A DNA stretch of 13,104 nt from positions 1 through 13,104 of the forward strand of contig USDT01000048.1 of NCBI GenBank assembly GCA_900553465.1, written 5' to 3'. A program made the translations under genes and the position numbers. The notes under the pieces were generated by a model. That model did no database searches. It had not been told where the DNA came from and saw only the letters and a program-made list of their open reading frames with translations. This document shows positions 1 to 7,620 of this stretch, piece by piece. Origin of the DNA: an uncultured Prevotella sp. (GTDB lineage Bacteria; Bacteroidota; Bacteroidia; Bacteroidales; Bacteroidaceae). How positions within the stretch are numbered: the first letter of the stretch is position 1; the number at the start of each line of letters is the position of its first letter.

Positions 1-418
1 TTTTCTGTTCTACCCCAAAAATCCAGCGCGAATTTGCGCGCGGACTCTCCTTCGGGCGCAAATTCGCAAAAAATAAGAGCTTTGCTTAAAATACTGAACA
101 TCAGCGTCTTATATTCAACAACCATTTTTCCGTCATGCAATAAGCACCGTTTCAGCATGCGATAAAGCCCATATCATGGGCTGAAACGCACCATATCACA
201 CCATGATATAGGCGAAATCAGCCCCTCAAATGGGCAAAATCAGAACGCAATATGAAGCATTCAGGACTGCACCATAGGGTATATGAAAAGACAATACAGG
301 ATAGAAGAGCCTTTATAACGTATGATTTAACATTTCTTCACACCTCTTTCGCGATTTTCATTTGTCAAAAAAAAGTCAAGAAAATCTGTAACTTCCTCGT
401 CCGGGTTTTCTTTTAAAA
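1..418 (-). repeat. Dispersed repeat element, left inverted arm
   Basis: This stretch matches the reverse complement of 10702-11117 over its whole length, at roughly 85-90% identity judged by eye with very few indels. The match is strongest at 1-391 and weaker but still clear at 392-418. The outer boundary is unknown because the window starts inside or exactly at the element. No ORF fits it. It contains two hairpins: an 12-bp stem near the outer end (28-39 with 56-67, GCGAATTTGCGC and its complement) and a nested pair in the middle (148-156 with 180-188, and 167-172 with 176-181). The middle section is the best-conserved part between the two copies. A non-coding, probably multicopy Bacteroidales repeat is the likeliest reading. 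A non-coding RNA or a relic of a mobile element is also possible. Confidence 0.85.
28..67. other. Stem-loop at outer end of left repeat arm
   Basis: GCGAATTTGCGC at 28-39 is perfectly complementary to 56-67 across a 16-nt loop. The right arm keeps the hairpin (11052-11062 with 11080-11090) with one mismatch. There is no following T-run, so it does not look like a classical terminator. It may be a structural part of the element. Confidence 0.6.
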
Positions 419-811
419 AGCTGAAATCATGCGTAAGGAGAACCATGTGGAATATACTCCGCGCCTGCGGTAATGATTTGCAAGTTATGACAACGCGGAT
501 CTATCATCACATGCACAAATGCGCCGTTATGCTTCATACCGTCCAGCATTGTCTGGAAGCCGTATGCCATTCCACAGTGATTAATGAATAAATCCCGTAT
601 CCACATGATTACCATTGAGCCGATGTTTCCCGTTATGGAAACATGACAGAGGTAAGGCAGACGGCAACAATGCACACAACAGACGCATCATGTCCTGTCC
701 GCCGGTCTGTTGCTCAAATCTGAAGACGGCACGTCCCTTCCGATGCCGTCCGCACAAATAAAGAAAAATAAGGTTTGCACCGAACCTTATGAGAATTCTG
801 AAACGCAGAAC
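392..811. other. Gene-poor stretch between repeat arm and small gene
   Basis: I see no convincing gene here. Apart from the tail of the repeat arm (to about 418) it holds two small inverted repeats: ATGTTTCC at 623-630 with 637-644 (6-nt loop), and CAACAGAC at 677-684 with 705-712 (20-nt loop). A terminator for the gene on its right lies at 762-790. The one 82-codon reading frame on the minus strand (427-675) is rich in Met, His and Cys, lacks a promoter or ribosome site and is probably not a gene. The region could be decayed sequence left by repeat insertion. Confidence 0.5.
762..790 (-). terminator. Rho-independent terminator of the 94-aa gene
   Basis: Read on the minus strand, an 8-bp stem (ATAAGGTT at 790-783 pairing with 775-768, 7-nt loop) is followed directly by a T-rich run (complement of 762-768). 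It begins 22 nt after the stop codon of the minus-strand gene at 812, the expected place. Confidence 0.7.
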
Positions 812-1096
812 TCAATGTTCCGCAGGCTTGTCTTGAGAAGCCGGTTGCTTGTCTGCGGCGTCATCCTCAAAATTAGACAGTCCGTCAGCATCGCCATGAA
901 TCGCAGCCTTAAAGCTCTCCCAATCCTGAAATCCGGCAAGAAGCGATATTTTGTCGAGGGTCTCTCTCTTGGGCTTTTCGGTGCCTTTAATGTGGGCGGC
1001 GATTTTCTTGAGTACGGCCGGTTTCAGCGACTCGTCATTCAATTTCTTCTCAACGGCTTTGAGCAACTGGCTCAACTCCCAATGTTTTCTTTCCAT
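812..1096 (-). CDS. Small helical HTH-like protein of unknown function (94 aa)
   Basis: I do not recognise a named family for certain. The start is placed at the ATG at 1096 (protein begins MERKHWELSQLL). A longer frame reaches 1153, but its extra 19 residues look unlike coding sequence. Residues 1-70 are charged and predicted helical. The segment KRETLDKISLLAGFQDWESF resembles the HTH-like 'TLD-LA-FLGF-SW-DF' motif seen in many Bacteroidetes proteins, so DNA binding is possible, though this is inference. Residues after about 70 form a disordered, Asp/Gln/Lys-rich tail. The gene has its own strong promoter (1241-1271), a leader of about 135 nt and a good terminator (762-790), which together argue that it is real. 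It is divergent from the AICAR formyltransferase gene. Confidence 0.75.
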   Translation of the reverse strand: MERKHWELSQLLKAVEKKLNDESLKPAVLKKIAAHIKGTEKPKRETLDKISLLAGFQDWESFKAAIHGDADGLSNFEDDAADKQPASQDKPAEH

Positions 1097-1240
1097 TCTA
1101 TTTATACTAACGCTTAAATTCCGGGGCAATCTTCCTTTATCATTGGATATCATTTATCCTGAAATCCTTGTCCGGCAACAGAAAAAACGTTGTTGTCACA
1201 ACCCGTGCCGGCAGTCATATATAGTGTTGTCCTGTGCGTG

Positions 1241-1271
1241 CAAAAGTAATACAAACAAACGTTACTGCAAA
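1241..1271 (-). promoter_or_regulatory. Bacteroidetes promoter for the 94-aa gene
   Basis: On the minus strand TTTG (1271-1268), a 19-bp spacer and TACTTTTG (1248-1241) match the Bacteroidetes primary sigma-factor consensus TTTG-N19-21-TAnnTTTG. Transcription would start near 1232, leaving an unusually long leader of about 135 nt before the ATG at 1096. That leader contains a small palindrome, GTTGTCACAAC. Confidence 0.65.
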
Positions 1272-1328
1272 ATAATAAGTGTGAAAAATTCGTCTGTCAC
1301 ACCACATCTGTCACGCGCGCCTCTTATA

Positions 1329-1360
1329 TTTGCGTATGTCGTGAAAAAGTAGTAATTTTG
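1329..1360 (+). promoter_or_regulatory. Bacteroidetes promoter for AICAR formyltransferase
   Basis: TTTG at 1329-1332, a 20-bp spacer and TAATTTTG at 1353-1360 are a full match to the Bacteroidetes consensus. The predicted start near 1367 gives a leader of about 30 nt before the ATG at 1396. It lies about 60 bp from the oppositely directed promoter at 1241-1271, so the two genes share one intergenic control region. Confidence 0.75.
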
Positions 1361-1395
1361 TCAACAGTAAACGATTATATTCTCAACATAACAAC

Positions 1396-2577
1396 ATGAA
1401 AGAATTAGCATTAAAGTACGGATGTAATCCAAACCAGAAGCCGTCGCGTATCTTCATGACCGAGGGCGAACTGCCGATCGAAGTGCTCAACGGCCGTCCG
1501 GGATACATTAACTTCCTCGACGCGCTCAACTCATGGCAGTTAGTGAAAGAACTCAAAGAGGCTACAGGCATGCCTGCCGCCGCTTCATTCAAACACGTCT
1601 CTCCGGCCGGTGCTGCCATCGGTCTGCCGCTGAGCGACACACTGAAGAAGATATACTTCGTGGACGACGTGAAAATAGAACTTTCACCTCTGGCCTGCGC
1701 ATACGCAAGAGCACGCGGAGCCGACAGAATGAGCTCTTACGGCGACTTCGTAGCACTGAGCGACACATGCGACGCTGCAACAGCCACACTCATCAAGCGT
1801 GAGGTGAGCGACGGTGTGATTGCGCCGGACTATACTCCGGAAGCTCTCGAGATACTGAAAGACAAGCGCAAAGGCACATACAACGTGATCAAGATTGATC
1901 CGCAATACACTCCGGAACCGATAGAGCGCAAACAGGTGTTCGGAATAACATTCGAACAGGGACGCAACGAAATCAAACTCGACGACCCGGCGCTCTTCGA
2001 GAACATCCCAACAAAGAACAAGACATTCACAGACGAGGCAAAGCGCGACCTCATCATAAGCCTCATCACCCTGAAATACACACAGAGCAACTCTGTATGC
2101 TACGTGAAGGACGGACAGGCCATCGGCATCGGAGCCGGCCAGCAGAGCCGTATCCACTGCACACGTCTTGCAGGAAACAAGGCCGACATATGGTGGCTGC
2201 GCCAGCATCCGAAAGTAATGAACCTGCCGTTCATCGACGGAATACGCCGCGCCGACCGCGACAACACCATCGACGTGTACATCAGCGAGGAACATGACGA
2301 CGTTCTGCGCGAAGGCACATGGCAGCAGTTCTTCAAGGAGAAACCGGAAGTTCTCACTGCTGAGGAGAAGAAAGCATGGATTGCACAGAACACTAAAGTG
2401 GCTCTCGGAAGCGACGCCTTCTTCCCGTTCGGCGACAACATAGAGCGCGCGCACAAGAGCGGAGTGGAATACATTGCACAGGCTGGAGGTTCTGTACGCG
2501 ATGACAATGTCATCGAGACCTGCGACAAGTACGGCATTGCAATGGCATTCACCGGAGTGAGACTGTTCCATCATTGA
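1396..2577 (+). CDS. Stand-alone AICAR formyltransferase (PurH C-terminal domain type)
   Basis: Transfers a formyl group from 10-formyl-tetrahydrofolate to AICAR to give FAICAR, the penultimate step of de novo IMP synthesis, in the cytosol. The 393-aa protein shows AICARFT-domain motifs throughout: LKYGCNPNQ (6-14), the catalytic Lys-His pair in FKHVSPAG (K66, H67), SDAFFPFGDN (339-348), GGSVRDD (364-370) and a C-terminal TGVRLFHH. The MGS-like IMP cyclohydrolase domain at the N-terminus of bifunctional PurH (usually over 500 aa) is absent. This is not a truncation, because the protein begins cleanly at the domain start behind a well-placed promoter. Ring closure to IMP must come from another gene. 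The neighbour 19 nt downstream is probably co-transcribed. I give no symbol because purH usually denotes the fused enzyme. Confidence 0.93.
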   Translation: MKELALKYGCNPNQKPSRIFMTEGELPIEVLNGRPGYINFLDALNSWQLVKELKEATGMPAAASFKHVSPAGAAIGLPLSDTLKKIYFVDDVKIELSPLACAYARARGADRMSSYGDFVALSDTCDAATATLIKREVSDGVIAPDYTPEALEILKDKRKGTYNVIKIDPQYTPEPIERKQVFGITFEQGRNEIKLDDPALFENIPTKNKTFTDEAKRDLIISLITLKYTQSNSVCYVKDGQAIGIGAGQQSRIHCTRLAGNKADIWWLRQHPKVMNLPFIDGIRRADRDNTIDVYISEEHDDVLREGTWQQFFKEKPEVLTAEEKKAWIAQNTKVALGSDAFFPFGDNIERAHKSGVEYIAQAGGSVRDDNVIETCDKYGIAMAFTGVRLFHH

Positions 2578-2596
2578 TAAAAACATACGTTTCAGC

Positions 2597-2791
2597 ATGA
2601 GCAACGAGATTGATGATATCATAAGCGGAGGCGGAATTATCTTCAAAAAGAAGAGCAGTGCTCCGAAAGACGACGGCAAGGTGAAGACCAAAGCCAAGAA
2701 AAAGAAATACATAACCGGTGCGCACGGCAGTGGCTCTGCACGTCAGAAAGCCAAATACCGCGAGCAGAGGGCTAACAGACACAAGAAATAA
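2597..2791 (+). CDS. Small lysine-rich basic protein of unknown function (64 aa)
   Basis: I do not recognise this protein. It begins with an acidic/hydrophobic segment (MSNEIDDIISGGGIIF, 1-16) and is then strongly basic: about a third of the remaining residues are Lys or Arg, ending in a run of KYREQRANRHKK. There is no membrane segment, signal peptide or Cys. The composition suggests RNA, ribosome or nucleic-acid contact, which is inference only. It starts 19 nt after the AICAR formyltransferase stop with no promoter between, and is closed by the strong terminator at 2846-2883, so it is probably the second gene of a two-gene transcript. The clean frame and composition make it likely real, but no function can be assigned. 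Confidence 0.7.
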   Translation: MSNEIDDIISGGGIIFKKKSSAPKDDGKVKTKAKKKKYITGAHGSGSARQKAKYREQRANRHKK

Positions 2792-2845
2792 AACAGACGT
2801 GTCTGCACAATATGTCATCATGCTCGGTATGAAACCAACATAAAG

Positions 2846-2883
2846 AAATACGGCCGCAACCTCTTCGGATTGCGGCCGTATTT
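2846..2883. terminator. Strong bidirectional terminator between convergent genes
   Basis: A 14-bp perfect stem (2846-2859 with 2870-2883, centred on ACGGCCGCAA) has a 10-nt loop containing CTTCGG. T-rich sequence on the right and A-rich sequence on the left let it act in both directions. It sits between the stop of the plus-strand small gene (2791) and the stop of the minus-strand M23 gene (2977), so it can end both transcripts. Confidence 0.85.
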
Positions 2884-2976
2884 GTATTATCACATTATTT
2901 ATATATTGCAGTCGGGAAAAACTTGTTTTGCGCCAAAGCCCGTATCACGGCGATACAGAAGCATTGAGGCCATGCA

Positions 2977-4131
2977 TTATGTACGCGACGAGGAACTGCC
3001 ACCCTGCGCATAATAGTTCTTGCGCGAGCTTACCTTTCCGCTCTTGTTAAGAGTCAGCGTCGACTGTTGCAGCGTTCTGTTGGCACAGTCGAACACAACA
3101 GTAGGATTAAGGCGTTTTCCTCTGAATGAAATCTCAAAATGCAGGTGCTCTGTCGTAGCACGTCCGGTGCGTCCGGTAAGTCCTATCACCTGGCCGGCTT
3201 TCACCTTATCGCCCACTTCAACCATGTTTTTCGACTGGTGACTGTAAAGTGTCTCAAAGCCGTAAGCATGTTTTATCACGATGCAGTTGCCATATCCGTA
3301 ATACGGTCCCGAACGTGTCACCACGCCGTCGAAAGCCGCAACAATCTCGTCGTTAGGCTTTGTCTTCAGATCAACACCCGAATGTCCGCGGCGTCCTCCA
3401 TAAGGACTGATAACCTTGGCGCCAGGCAATGGGAAAGCCCAATTACCTTCATCCAGATCAGAAAGATTAAGCTCGAATTTCGATTCGTTCTCAAACGGAT
3501 CATCCTCCATGCTTTCCGCCGCCATCAACACGTTGGCACCAGAAGTTGACGTCACGTCCACGTATGAGCCGTTGCGCTTGCACATAAGAGTCTGCTTGCG
3601 CAGTCTGTGACTGTTTACGTTTATAATCGTGGAAGGATTTATACGGCATCCGTTCACCATAATGGAGAAATCGCAGAACGTCTTTCCGTCACGTGTTCCC
3701 ACAATGGCTATTGTCTGACCGGCCTTTACCTTCTGGCCGACTTTCACAACATTGCTTTCATTGTTGGCATACACGGTTTCGAGACCGTTGCGGTGGCGTA
3801 CTACAATCACGTTTCCCATATTGTCATGAGGACGCGAGAGTCTCACGACGCCATCGAACATGGCTTTCACCGCATCACCTTCCTTTGTATCTATTCTCAG
3901 AATATTATCGTCCAAAACAATGGCTTTTCCAACCGGCAGTGGAAAAGAATATTCCTTATCTTTCACAGAAGAGAAATCCACATTGAATGCATCCGAACGG
4001 CTGAACAGTCCTGGCGTCTCAATGCTTATCTGTTGCTGCTCCGCCGCCGTGAACTTATGCTTCACCGGAGCGGCCGCGGTCAGTGTGACAACAAACGTTG
4101 CCAAAAGAAATAGCTGTCTTAGTCTAATCAT
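2977..4131 (-). CDS. Secreted protein with two LytM/M23 domains, the first degenerate
   Basis: Probable envelope peptidoglycan endopeptidase of family M23 (384 aa). The ATG at 4131 is chosen because it gives a clean signal peptide (MIRLRQLFLLATFVVTLTAAA, cleavage near 19-21). An upstream ATG at 4194 would bury it. Residues about 62-171 form a first LytM-like domain that lacks the zinc ligands: the active-site positions read YANN and FCDFS. Residues about 232-348 form a second, apparently intact domain with HSGVD (H250, D254), YSHQ (H298) and HLHFE (H329, H331). Both share FPLP, FDGVV, VKVGQKVKAGQ/VEVGDKVKAGQ and ..R.NP, so they look like an internal duplication. The C-terminus is a Ser-rich tail. 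Last gene of the hpt-adk-obgE-pgeF cluster, 74 nt after the preceding stop. It could be an active hydrolase or a LytM-type activator; the complete ligand set favours the first. Confidence 0.9.
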   Translation of the reverse strand: MIRLRQLFLLATFVVTLTAAAPVKHKFTAAEQQQISIETPGLFSRSDAFNVDFSSVKDKEYSFPLPVGKAIVLDDNILRIDTKEGDAVKAMFDGVVRLSRPHDNMGNVIVVRHRNGLETVYANNESNVVKVGQKVKAGQTIAIVGTRDGKTFCDFSIMVNGCRINPSTIINVNSHRLRKQTLMCKRNGSYVDVTSTSGANVLMAAESMEDDPFENESKFELNLSDLDEGNWAFPLPGAKVISPYGGRRGHSGVDLKTKPNDEIVAAFDGVVTRSGPYYGYGNCIVIKHAYGFETLYSHQSKNMVEVGDKVKAGQVIGLTGRTGRATTEHLHFEISFRGKRLNPTVVFDCANRTLQQSTLTLNKSGKVSSRKNYYAQGGSSSSRT

Positions 4132-4205
4132 CGTCAGTAAATTATTTATAAACTTATAAGAATGGAAGCCGGCAATTCCGGCCCTGTCATGCAAGTGCCA
4201 ATATC

Positions 4206-4988
4206 CTAACGCAGATATATCGCACTGAAAATACGGCCAGACTCTGCACCGAGTCTGCGCGCCGAGAAGTAGTCATTGGCGTTCTTATAAGTGCATATTC
4301 CACATGAATATATGTTGCCGTCAGTGACTCCGGATTCCATCATCTGCATGCGGTTGCATCCGGGAAGGTCTATATGCCATTTCTCCTTCCTGCAACTTAT
4401 GCGCTGCATGTCAAAACCGGCAGCATAAAACTTGTCATACACTTCATCGCCAACCTCAAAACTGTCAAGCGATATGCCCGGTCCTATCACCGCCTTCAGA
4501 GCAGCAGCGTCTGTACCGAACACAGCATTCATTTCCACGATAGCCTTCTGTACGATACGCATTACCGTTCCGCGCCATCCGGCATGGACGGCACACACGG
4601 CGTGGTTGGCCGCATCATAAAGAAGAACAGGTATGCAGTCGGCCGTGGAAACACCGATGCACAGTTCCCTTACGGAGGTCATCAGAGCGTCGACACCTTC
4701 CAACACCATGCGACGGGAGCGACTGCTCAGTTCAAGAAATTCAGGACCTATCACTCTGATTTCAGTACCGTGAGTCTGGTGAGGCATTACGATATGTATG
4801 TCGTCAAGGCCGAGTTCCGCACTCAAAGCCTCGCGGTTGCGACGAACATCGTTCTCGTCATCACCACAATAATCGTTTATACTGAAACCTGCATAGGCTC
4901 CTTTTCCACATCCGCCATGACGCGTTGTGCTGAACGCCACAACATCATCGGCGACGTCATAATATTTTATGACAGGCGGTTCAATCAT
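4206..4988 (-). CDS. pgeF: PgeF/YfiH/LACC1-family protein (COG1496), polyphenol oxidase-type fold
   Basis: The family is variously described as a peptidoglycan editing factor (E. coli YfiH removes miscorporated L-Ser from precursors) and as a purine nucleoside phosphorylase/adenosine deaminase (human LACC1 and bacterial relatives). The older 'laccase' label is doubtful. The 260-aa protein is of normal length and has all family motifs: MPHQTHGT (H70, H73), [13 protein letters not shown] (C118), AVHAGWRGT (H135) and IGPGIS (168-173). H73, C118 and H135 are the expected metal ligands. Its ATG lies inside the last codons of obgE (8-nt overlap), so translation is probably coupled. Neighbours support either role: purine genes upstream, a peptidoglycan hydrolase directly downstream. 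Confidence 0.92.
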   Translation of the reverse strand: MIEPPVIKYYDVADDVVAFSTTRHGGCGKGAYAGFSINDYCGDDENDVRRNREALSAELGLDDIHIVMPHQTHGTEIRVIGPEFLELSSRSRRMVLEGVDALMTSVRELCIGVSTADCIPVLLYDAANHAVCAVHAGWRGTVMRIVQKAIVEMNAVFGTDAAALKAVIGPGISLDSFEVGDEVYDKFYAAGFDMQRISCRKEKWHIDLPGCNRMQMMESGVTDGNIYSCGICTYKNANDYFSARRLGAESGRIFSAIYLR

Positions 4989-6150
4989 CCGTTTCTACGT
5001 CGTCGTATTCAAAATCGTCGAGATCCTCTATCTCGTCTTCATCTATATATATGATTTCGTCCTCGCCTTCTTCCTGCAATTCGGCTGCGAAACGACTCAT
5101 ATCCTTGTCACGGTGCACAAGATTCTCCTCAGAGATAATACCCTGCAGCTTGTTGCTTTCGCTGTTGAGCTCGCGCCACAATACGTCTTTCAGTTCGTTG
5201 AGTCCAAAGCCTGTGACAGACGATATGAACACCACAGGAAGTCCTTCAGGCAAAGTCTCACGAAGCATTTCTATGAGTTCTTCATCCAGAAGGTCGCACT
5301 TTGTAACGGCAAGTACGCGGTGTTTATCGAGCATATCAGGATTGAACTGCTGCAGTTCGTTGAGAAGAATTTCGTATTCACGCTTTATGTCGTCCGTATC
5401 TCCCGGCACCATGAACAGCAGAAGCGAGTTGCGCTCTATGTGACGGAGAAATCTCAGTCCGAGTCCTTTGCCTTCGCTCGCGCCTTCAATGATTCCAGGG
5501 ATGTCGGCCATGACAAACGACTGCTTGTCGTGATAGCCCACAATACCGAGCGACGGTTCCAGCGTTGTGAACGGATAGTTGGCTATTTTAGGGCGTGCGC
5601 TCGACAAAGAAGAAAGCAATGTCGACTTGCCGGCATTGGGGAAACCCACAAGTCCGACATCAGCAAGAAGTTTCAGCTCGAGTATTATTGTCATCTCTTC
5701 CATCGGTTCACCGGGCTGTGCAAAGCGCGGTGTCTGGTTAGTGGCTGTGCGGAACTGGAAGTTGCCAAGTCCGCCGCGACCACCTTTAAGCAACAGAACC
5801 TCCTGTCCGTCGTAGGTTACATCGCACACATACTTTCCGGTCTCGGCGTTATATACCACCGTACCGCACGGAACGTCTATGTAGACATCCTTACCGTCCT
5901 TGCCGTGACATTTGTCGCGGCCGCCGTTTCCGCCGTGTTCGGCAAACACATGGCGCTGAAACTTAAGATGCAGCAGAGTCCAATAATTATGATTGCCGCG
6001 CAGGTATATGTTGCCTCCACGCCCTCCGTCGCCACCGTCAGGTCCGCCGTTGGGCTGATACTTGATGTGTCGCAGGTGCATGGATCCGCGTCCGCCTTTT
6101 CCCGAACGACAATATATCTTTACGTAATCTACAAAATTGGATTCTGCCAT
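4981..6150 (-). CDS. obgE: GTPase ObgE/CgtA
   Basis: Essential GTPase that binds the large ribosomal subunit and links ribosome maturation to nucleotide (ppGpp/GTP) status. The 389-aa protein has the glycine-rich Obg fold at residues 1-160 (many GG, e.g. [12 protein letters not shown] at 35-46), then the G domain: G1 GFPNAGKST (169-177), the Thr-containing switch NYPFTTLEP (191-199), G3 DIPG (216-219), G4 TKCD (283-286) and G5 SSV (310-312). The usual Asn of the NKxD motif is Thr here. The C-terminus (about 356-389) is a very acidic Glu/Asp tail instead of a folded OCT domain. Start at 6150, 27 nt after the adk stop, with no terminator between. It overlaps pgeF by 8 nt. Confidence 0.96.
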   Translation of the reverse strand: MAESNFVDYVKIYCRSGKGGRGSMHLRHIKYQPNGGPDGGDGGRGGNIYLRGNHNYWTLLHLKFQRHVFAEHGGNGGRDKCHGKDGKDVYIDVPCGTVVYNAETGKYVCDVTYDGQEVLLLKGGRGGLGNFQFRTATNQTPRFAQPGEPMEEMTIILELKLLADVGLVGFPNAGKSTLLSSLSSARPKIANYPFTTLEPSLGIVGYHDKQSFVMADIPGIIEGASEGKGLGLRFLRHIERNSLLLFMVPGDTDDIKREYEILLNELQQFNPDMLDKHRVLAVTKCDLLDEELIEMLRETLPEGLPVVFISSVTGFGLNELKDVLWRELNSESNKLQGIISEENLVHRDKDMSRFAAELQEEGEDEIIYIDEDEIEDLDDFEYDDVETDD

Positions 6151-6177
6151 ATCTTGTTGTCTATGTTTTAGTTTCTA

Positions 6178-6750
6178 TCAAATGTTGTCAATAACAGCAC
6201 AGATGTCTGCGAAGATGCGGTCGAGTTCGCCGAATCCGTTGATGTGATGGTGCAGACCTTCATTCTTGTACCACTCGATAAGCGGAGCAGTCTGTGTTGA
6301 ATAAACCTTCAGACGCTTGTTGATTGTCTCTTCGTTGTCGTCTGTACGTCCTGATTCCTGTCCACGCTTTATGAGACGTTCCATCAGCTTGTCCTCCGGC
6401 ACGTCGAGCTCTATCATAGCAGCCACGTTGTGTCCGCGCTCAGCAAGCATTGCCTTGAGAGCCTCAGCCTGCGGTATGGTGCGTGGGAAACCGTCGAAGA
6501 TGACACCCTTGTGCTCCTTGCCGAAGCTGTCGTAAACGCTTGCAAGTATGTCTATCATCAGCTCGTCGGGTATGAGCTGGCCGTTGTCGATATATCCTTT
6601 AGCAGTCTTGCCAAGCTCTGTGCCGTTCTTTATTTCATTGCGCAGCACGTCGCCTGTCGAAATATGATTGAAACCATATTTCTTGATCATCAGATCACTC
6701 TGTGTGCCCTTGCCTGAACCCGGGGCACCGAAAATTACGATATTCTTCAT
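6178..6750 (-). CDS. adk: Adenylate kinase, short-LID type
   Basis: Interconverts ATP + AMP and 2 ADP, setting the adenylate energy balance in the cytosol. The 190-aa protein has the P-loop GAPGSGKGT (8-16), the AMP-binding STGDVLRNE (31-39), DGFPRT (86-91) and the LID arginines in RLIKRGQESGRTDD (125-138). The LID is short, without the zinc or beta-hairpin insert of long-form enzymes, which fits the length of 190 against about 215 for long forms. A purine-rich AAAGAG precedes the ATG at 6750. The gene follows hpt by 83 nt and precedes obgE by 27 nt. Confidence 0.96.
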   Translation of the reverse strand: MKNIVIFGAPGSGKGTQSDLMIKKYGFNHISTGDVLRNEIKNGTELGKTAKGYIDNGQLIPDELMIDILASVYDSFGKEHKGVIFDGFPRTIPQAEALKAMLAERGHNVAAMIELDVPEDKLMERLIKRGQESGRTDDNEETINKRLKVYSTQTAPLIEWYKNEGLHHHINGFGELDRIFADICAVIDNI

Positions 6751-6785
6751 CTCTTTACTTTAATTGAATTTTTATGTATATACAC

Positions 6786-6826
6786 CGGCCGGCATCGCGT
6801 TGTGTGACGCTTATCCGCACCGGCCG
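6786..6826 (-). other. GC-rich inverted repeat between hpt and adk
   Basis: CGGCCGG at 6786-6792 is complementary to CCGGCCG at 6820-6826, with a 27-nt loop, just after the hpt stop. No T-run follows on the minus strand, so it is not a clear terminator. It could slow polymerase, protect mRNA ends or mark a processing site between hpt and adk. Confidence 0.35.
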
Positions 6827-6833
6827 CATTATG

Positions 6834-7376
6834 TTATTCTTCAACAAGTGTGTAAATGTCGCGCAGATTGCGTCCCTGCTGGTCATAATCGAGACCGTAA
6901 CCCAGAATGAAATCATTCGGAATCTCCATTGCGACATATTCCACATTGAGCGGAACCTTAAGACGTTCCGGTTTGAGCAGAAGAGTACAGATGTGTATGG
7001 ACTCCGGATTGCGTGTTCCGAGCGATTCTATCATGCGTTTGATTGTCAGGCCCGTCTCCACGATGTCCTCAACAACTATCACCGTGCGTCCGGTGAGGTC
7101 TTCGTTTATTCCGATAACCTCCTTTATCTGGCCGGTAGATGTTGTGCCCTGATAAGAAGCCAGTTTGACGAACGATATCTCGCACGGTATGGTTATCATA
7201 CGCATTAGATCGGCTGCAAACATAAATGAGCCGTTCAACACTGCAAGCAACAGAGGATTCTTTCCTGCCATGTCGGCATTTATTCTGTCTGCCACAGCCT
7301 TGACATGCTTCAATATTTCAGCCTCCGGTATAGACGTTCTGAACGTCTTGTCCTTTATTTTGACTGTACTGTTCAT
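6834..7376 (-). CDS. hpt: Hypoxanthine (guanine) phosphoribosyltransferase
   Basis: Salvages hypoxanthine, and probably guanine, by joining the base to PRPP to form IMP or GMP. The 180-aa protein matches the family's usual length when started at the ATG at 7376 (MNSTVKIKD). The frame stays open to 7442, but the extra 22 residues look non-coding and would cover the promoter box. Motifs: AVLNGSFMF (45-53), the flexible-loop segment ASYQGTTSTG (73-82), the PRPP-binding VIVVEDIVETGLT (99-111, acidic pair E103-D104), LLLKP (132-136), and the base-binding PNDFILGYGLDY (153-164). First gene of the minus-strand cluster and divergent from nnrDE. Confidence 0.95.
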   Translation of the reverse strand: MNSTVKIKDKTFRTSIPEAEILKHVKAVADRINADMAGKNPLLLAVLNGSFMFAADLMRMITIPCEISFVKLASYQGTTSTGQIKEVIGINEDLTGRTVIVVEDIVETGLTIKRMIESLGTRNPESIHICTLLLKPERLKVPLNVEYVAMEIPNDFILGYGLDYDQQGRNLRDIYTLVEE

Positions 7377-7399
7377 GGTGCTGTATTTATATTTGCTCG

Positions 7400-7407
7400 C
7401 AAATTTA
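7400..7407 (-). promoter_or_regulatory. Probable -7 box of the hpt cluster
   Basis: On the minus strand this reads TAAATTTG, a match to TAnnTTTG, 24 nt before the hpt ATG. No good TTTG box sits 19-21 bp upstream, so this is a half-match. It is in the right place to drive hpt-adk-obgE-pgeF-M23. Confidence 0.45.
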
Positions 7408-7583
7408 CAAAAAATATGCCGAACGCTGTGCGCTGTTAGCATTTATTTCGGTTTTTTACCGTCACACAGACAGTCTCCGGCATCAGCGTCATTCATGAGA
7501 AACGTCCCGCAACAGCCTGTCAGTAGAGCTTACGCAGCATGCAGGCCATGCCGGCACACAAGGCCTAAAAATAAGTCAAATTA

Positions 7584-7614
7584 TTGGCAGGCACGAATTT
7601 ATTTTGTATCTTTG
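7584..7614 (+). promoter_or_regulatory. Bacteroidetes promoter of nnrDE, with almost no leader
   Basis: TTGG at 7584-7587, a 19-bp spacer and TATCTTTG at 7607-7614 match the Bacteroidetes consensus well. The ATG at 7621 is only 6 nt past the -7 box, about where transcription should begin, so the mRNA may be leaderless or nearly so. Confidence 0.65.
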
Positions 7615-7620
7615 CCCCGT

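Noticed and set aside
427..675. 82-codon frame on the minus strand
   Set aside because: Rich in Met, His and Cys, with no promoter, ribosome site or recognisable motif. It lies in the gene-poor stretch beside the repeat.
2588..2599. CGTTTCAGCATG before the small basic gene matches the repeat core (148-159)
   Set aside because: A single 12-base match is about what chance gives in a window this size, and no surrounding similarity exists.
1684..2712. Long 342-codon frame antisense to the AICAR formyltransferase
   Set aside because: Shadow of the real gene, whose motifs are unmistakable on the plus strand. It also runs through the small basic gene.
4969..6171. 400-codon frame antisense to obgE
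   Set aside because: The opposite strand encodes a complete ObgE with all G motifs, so this is a shadow frame.
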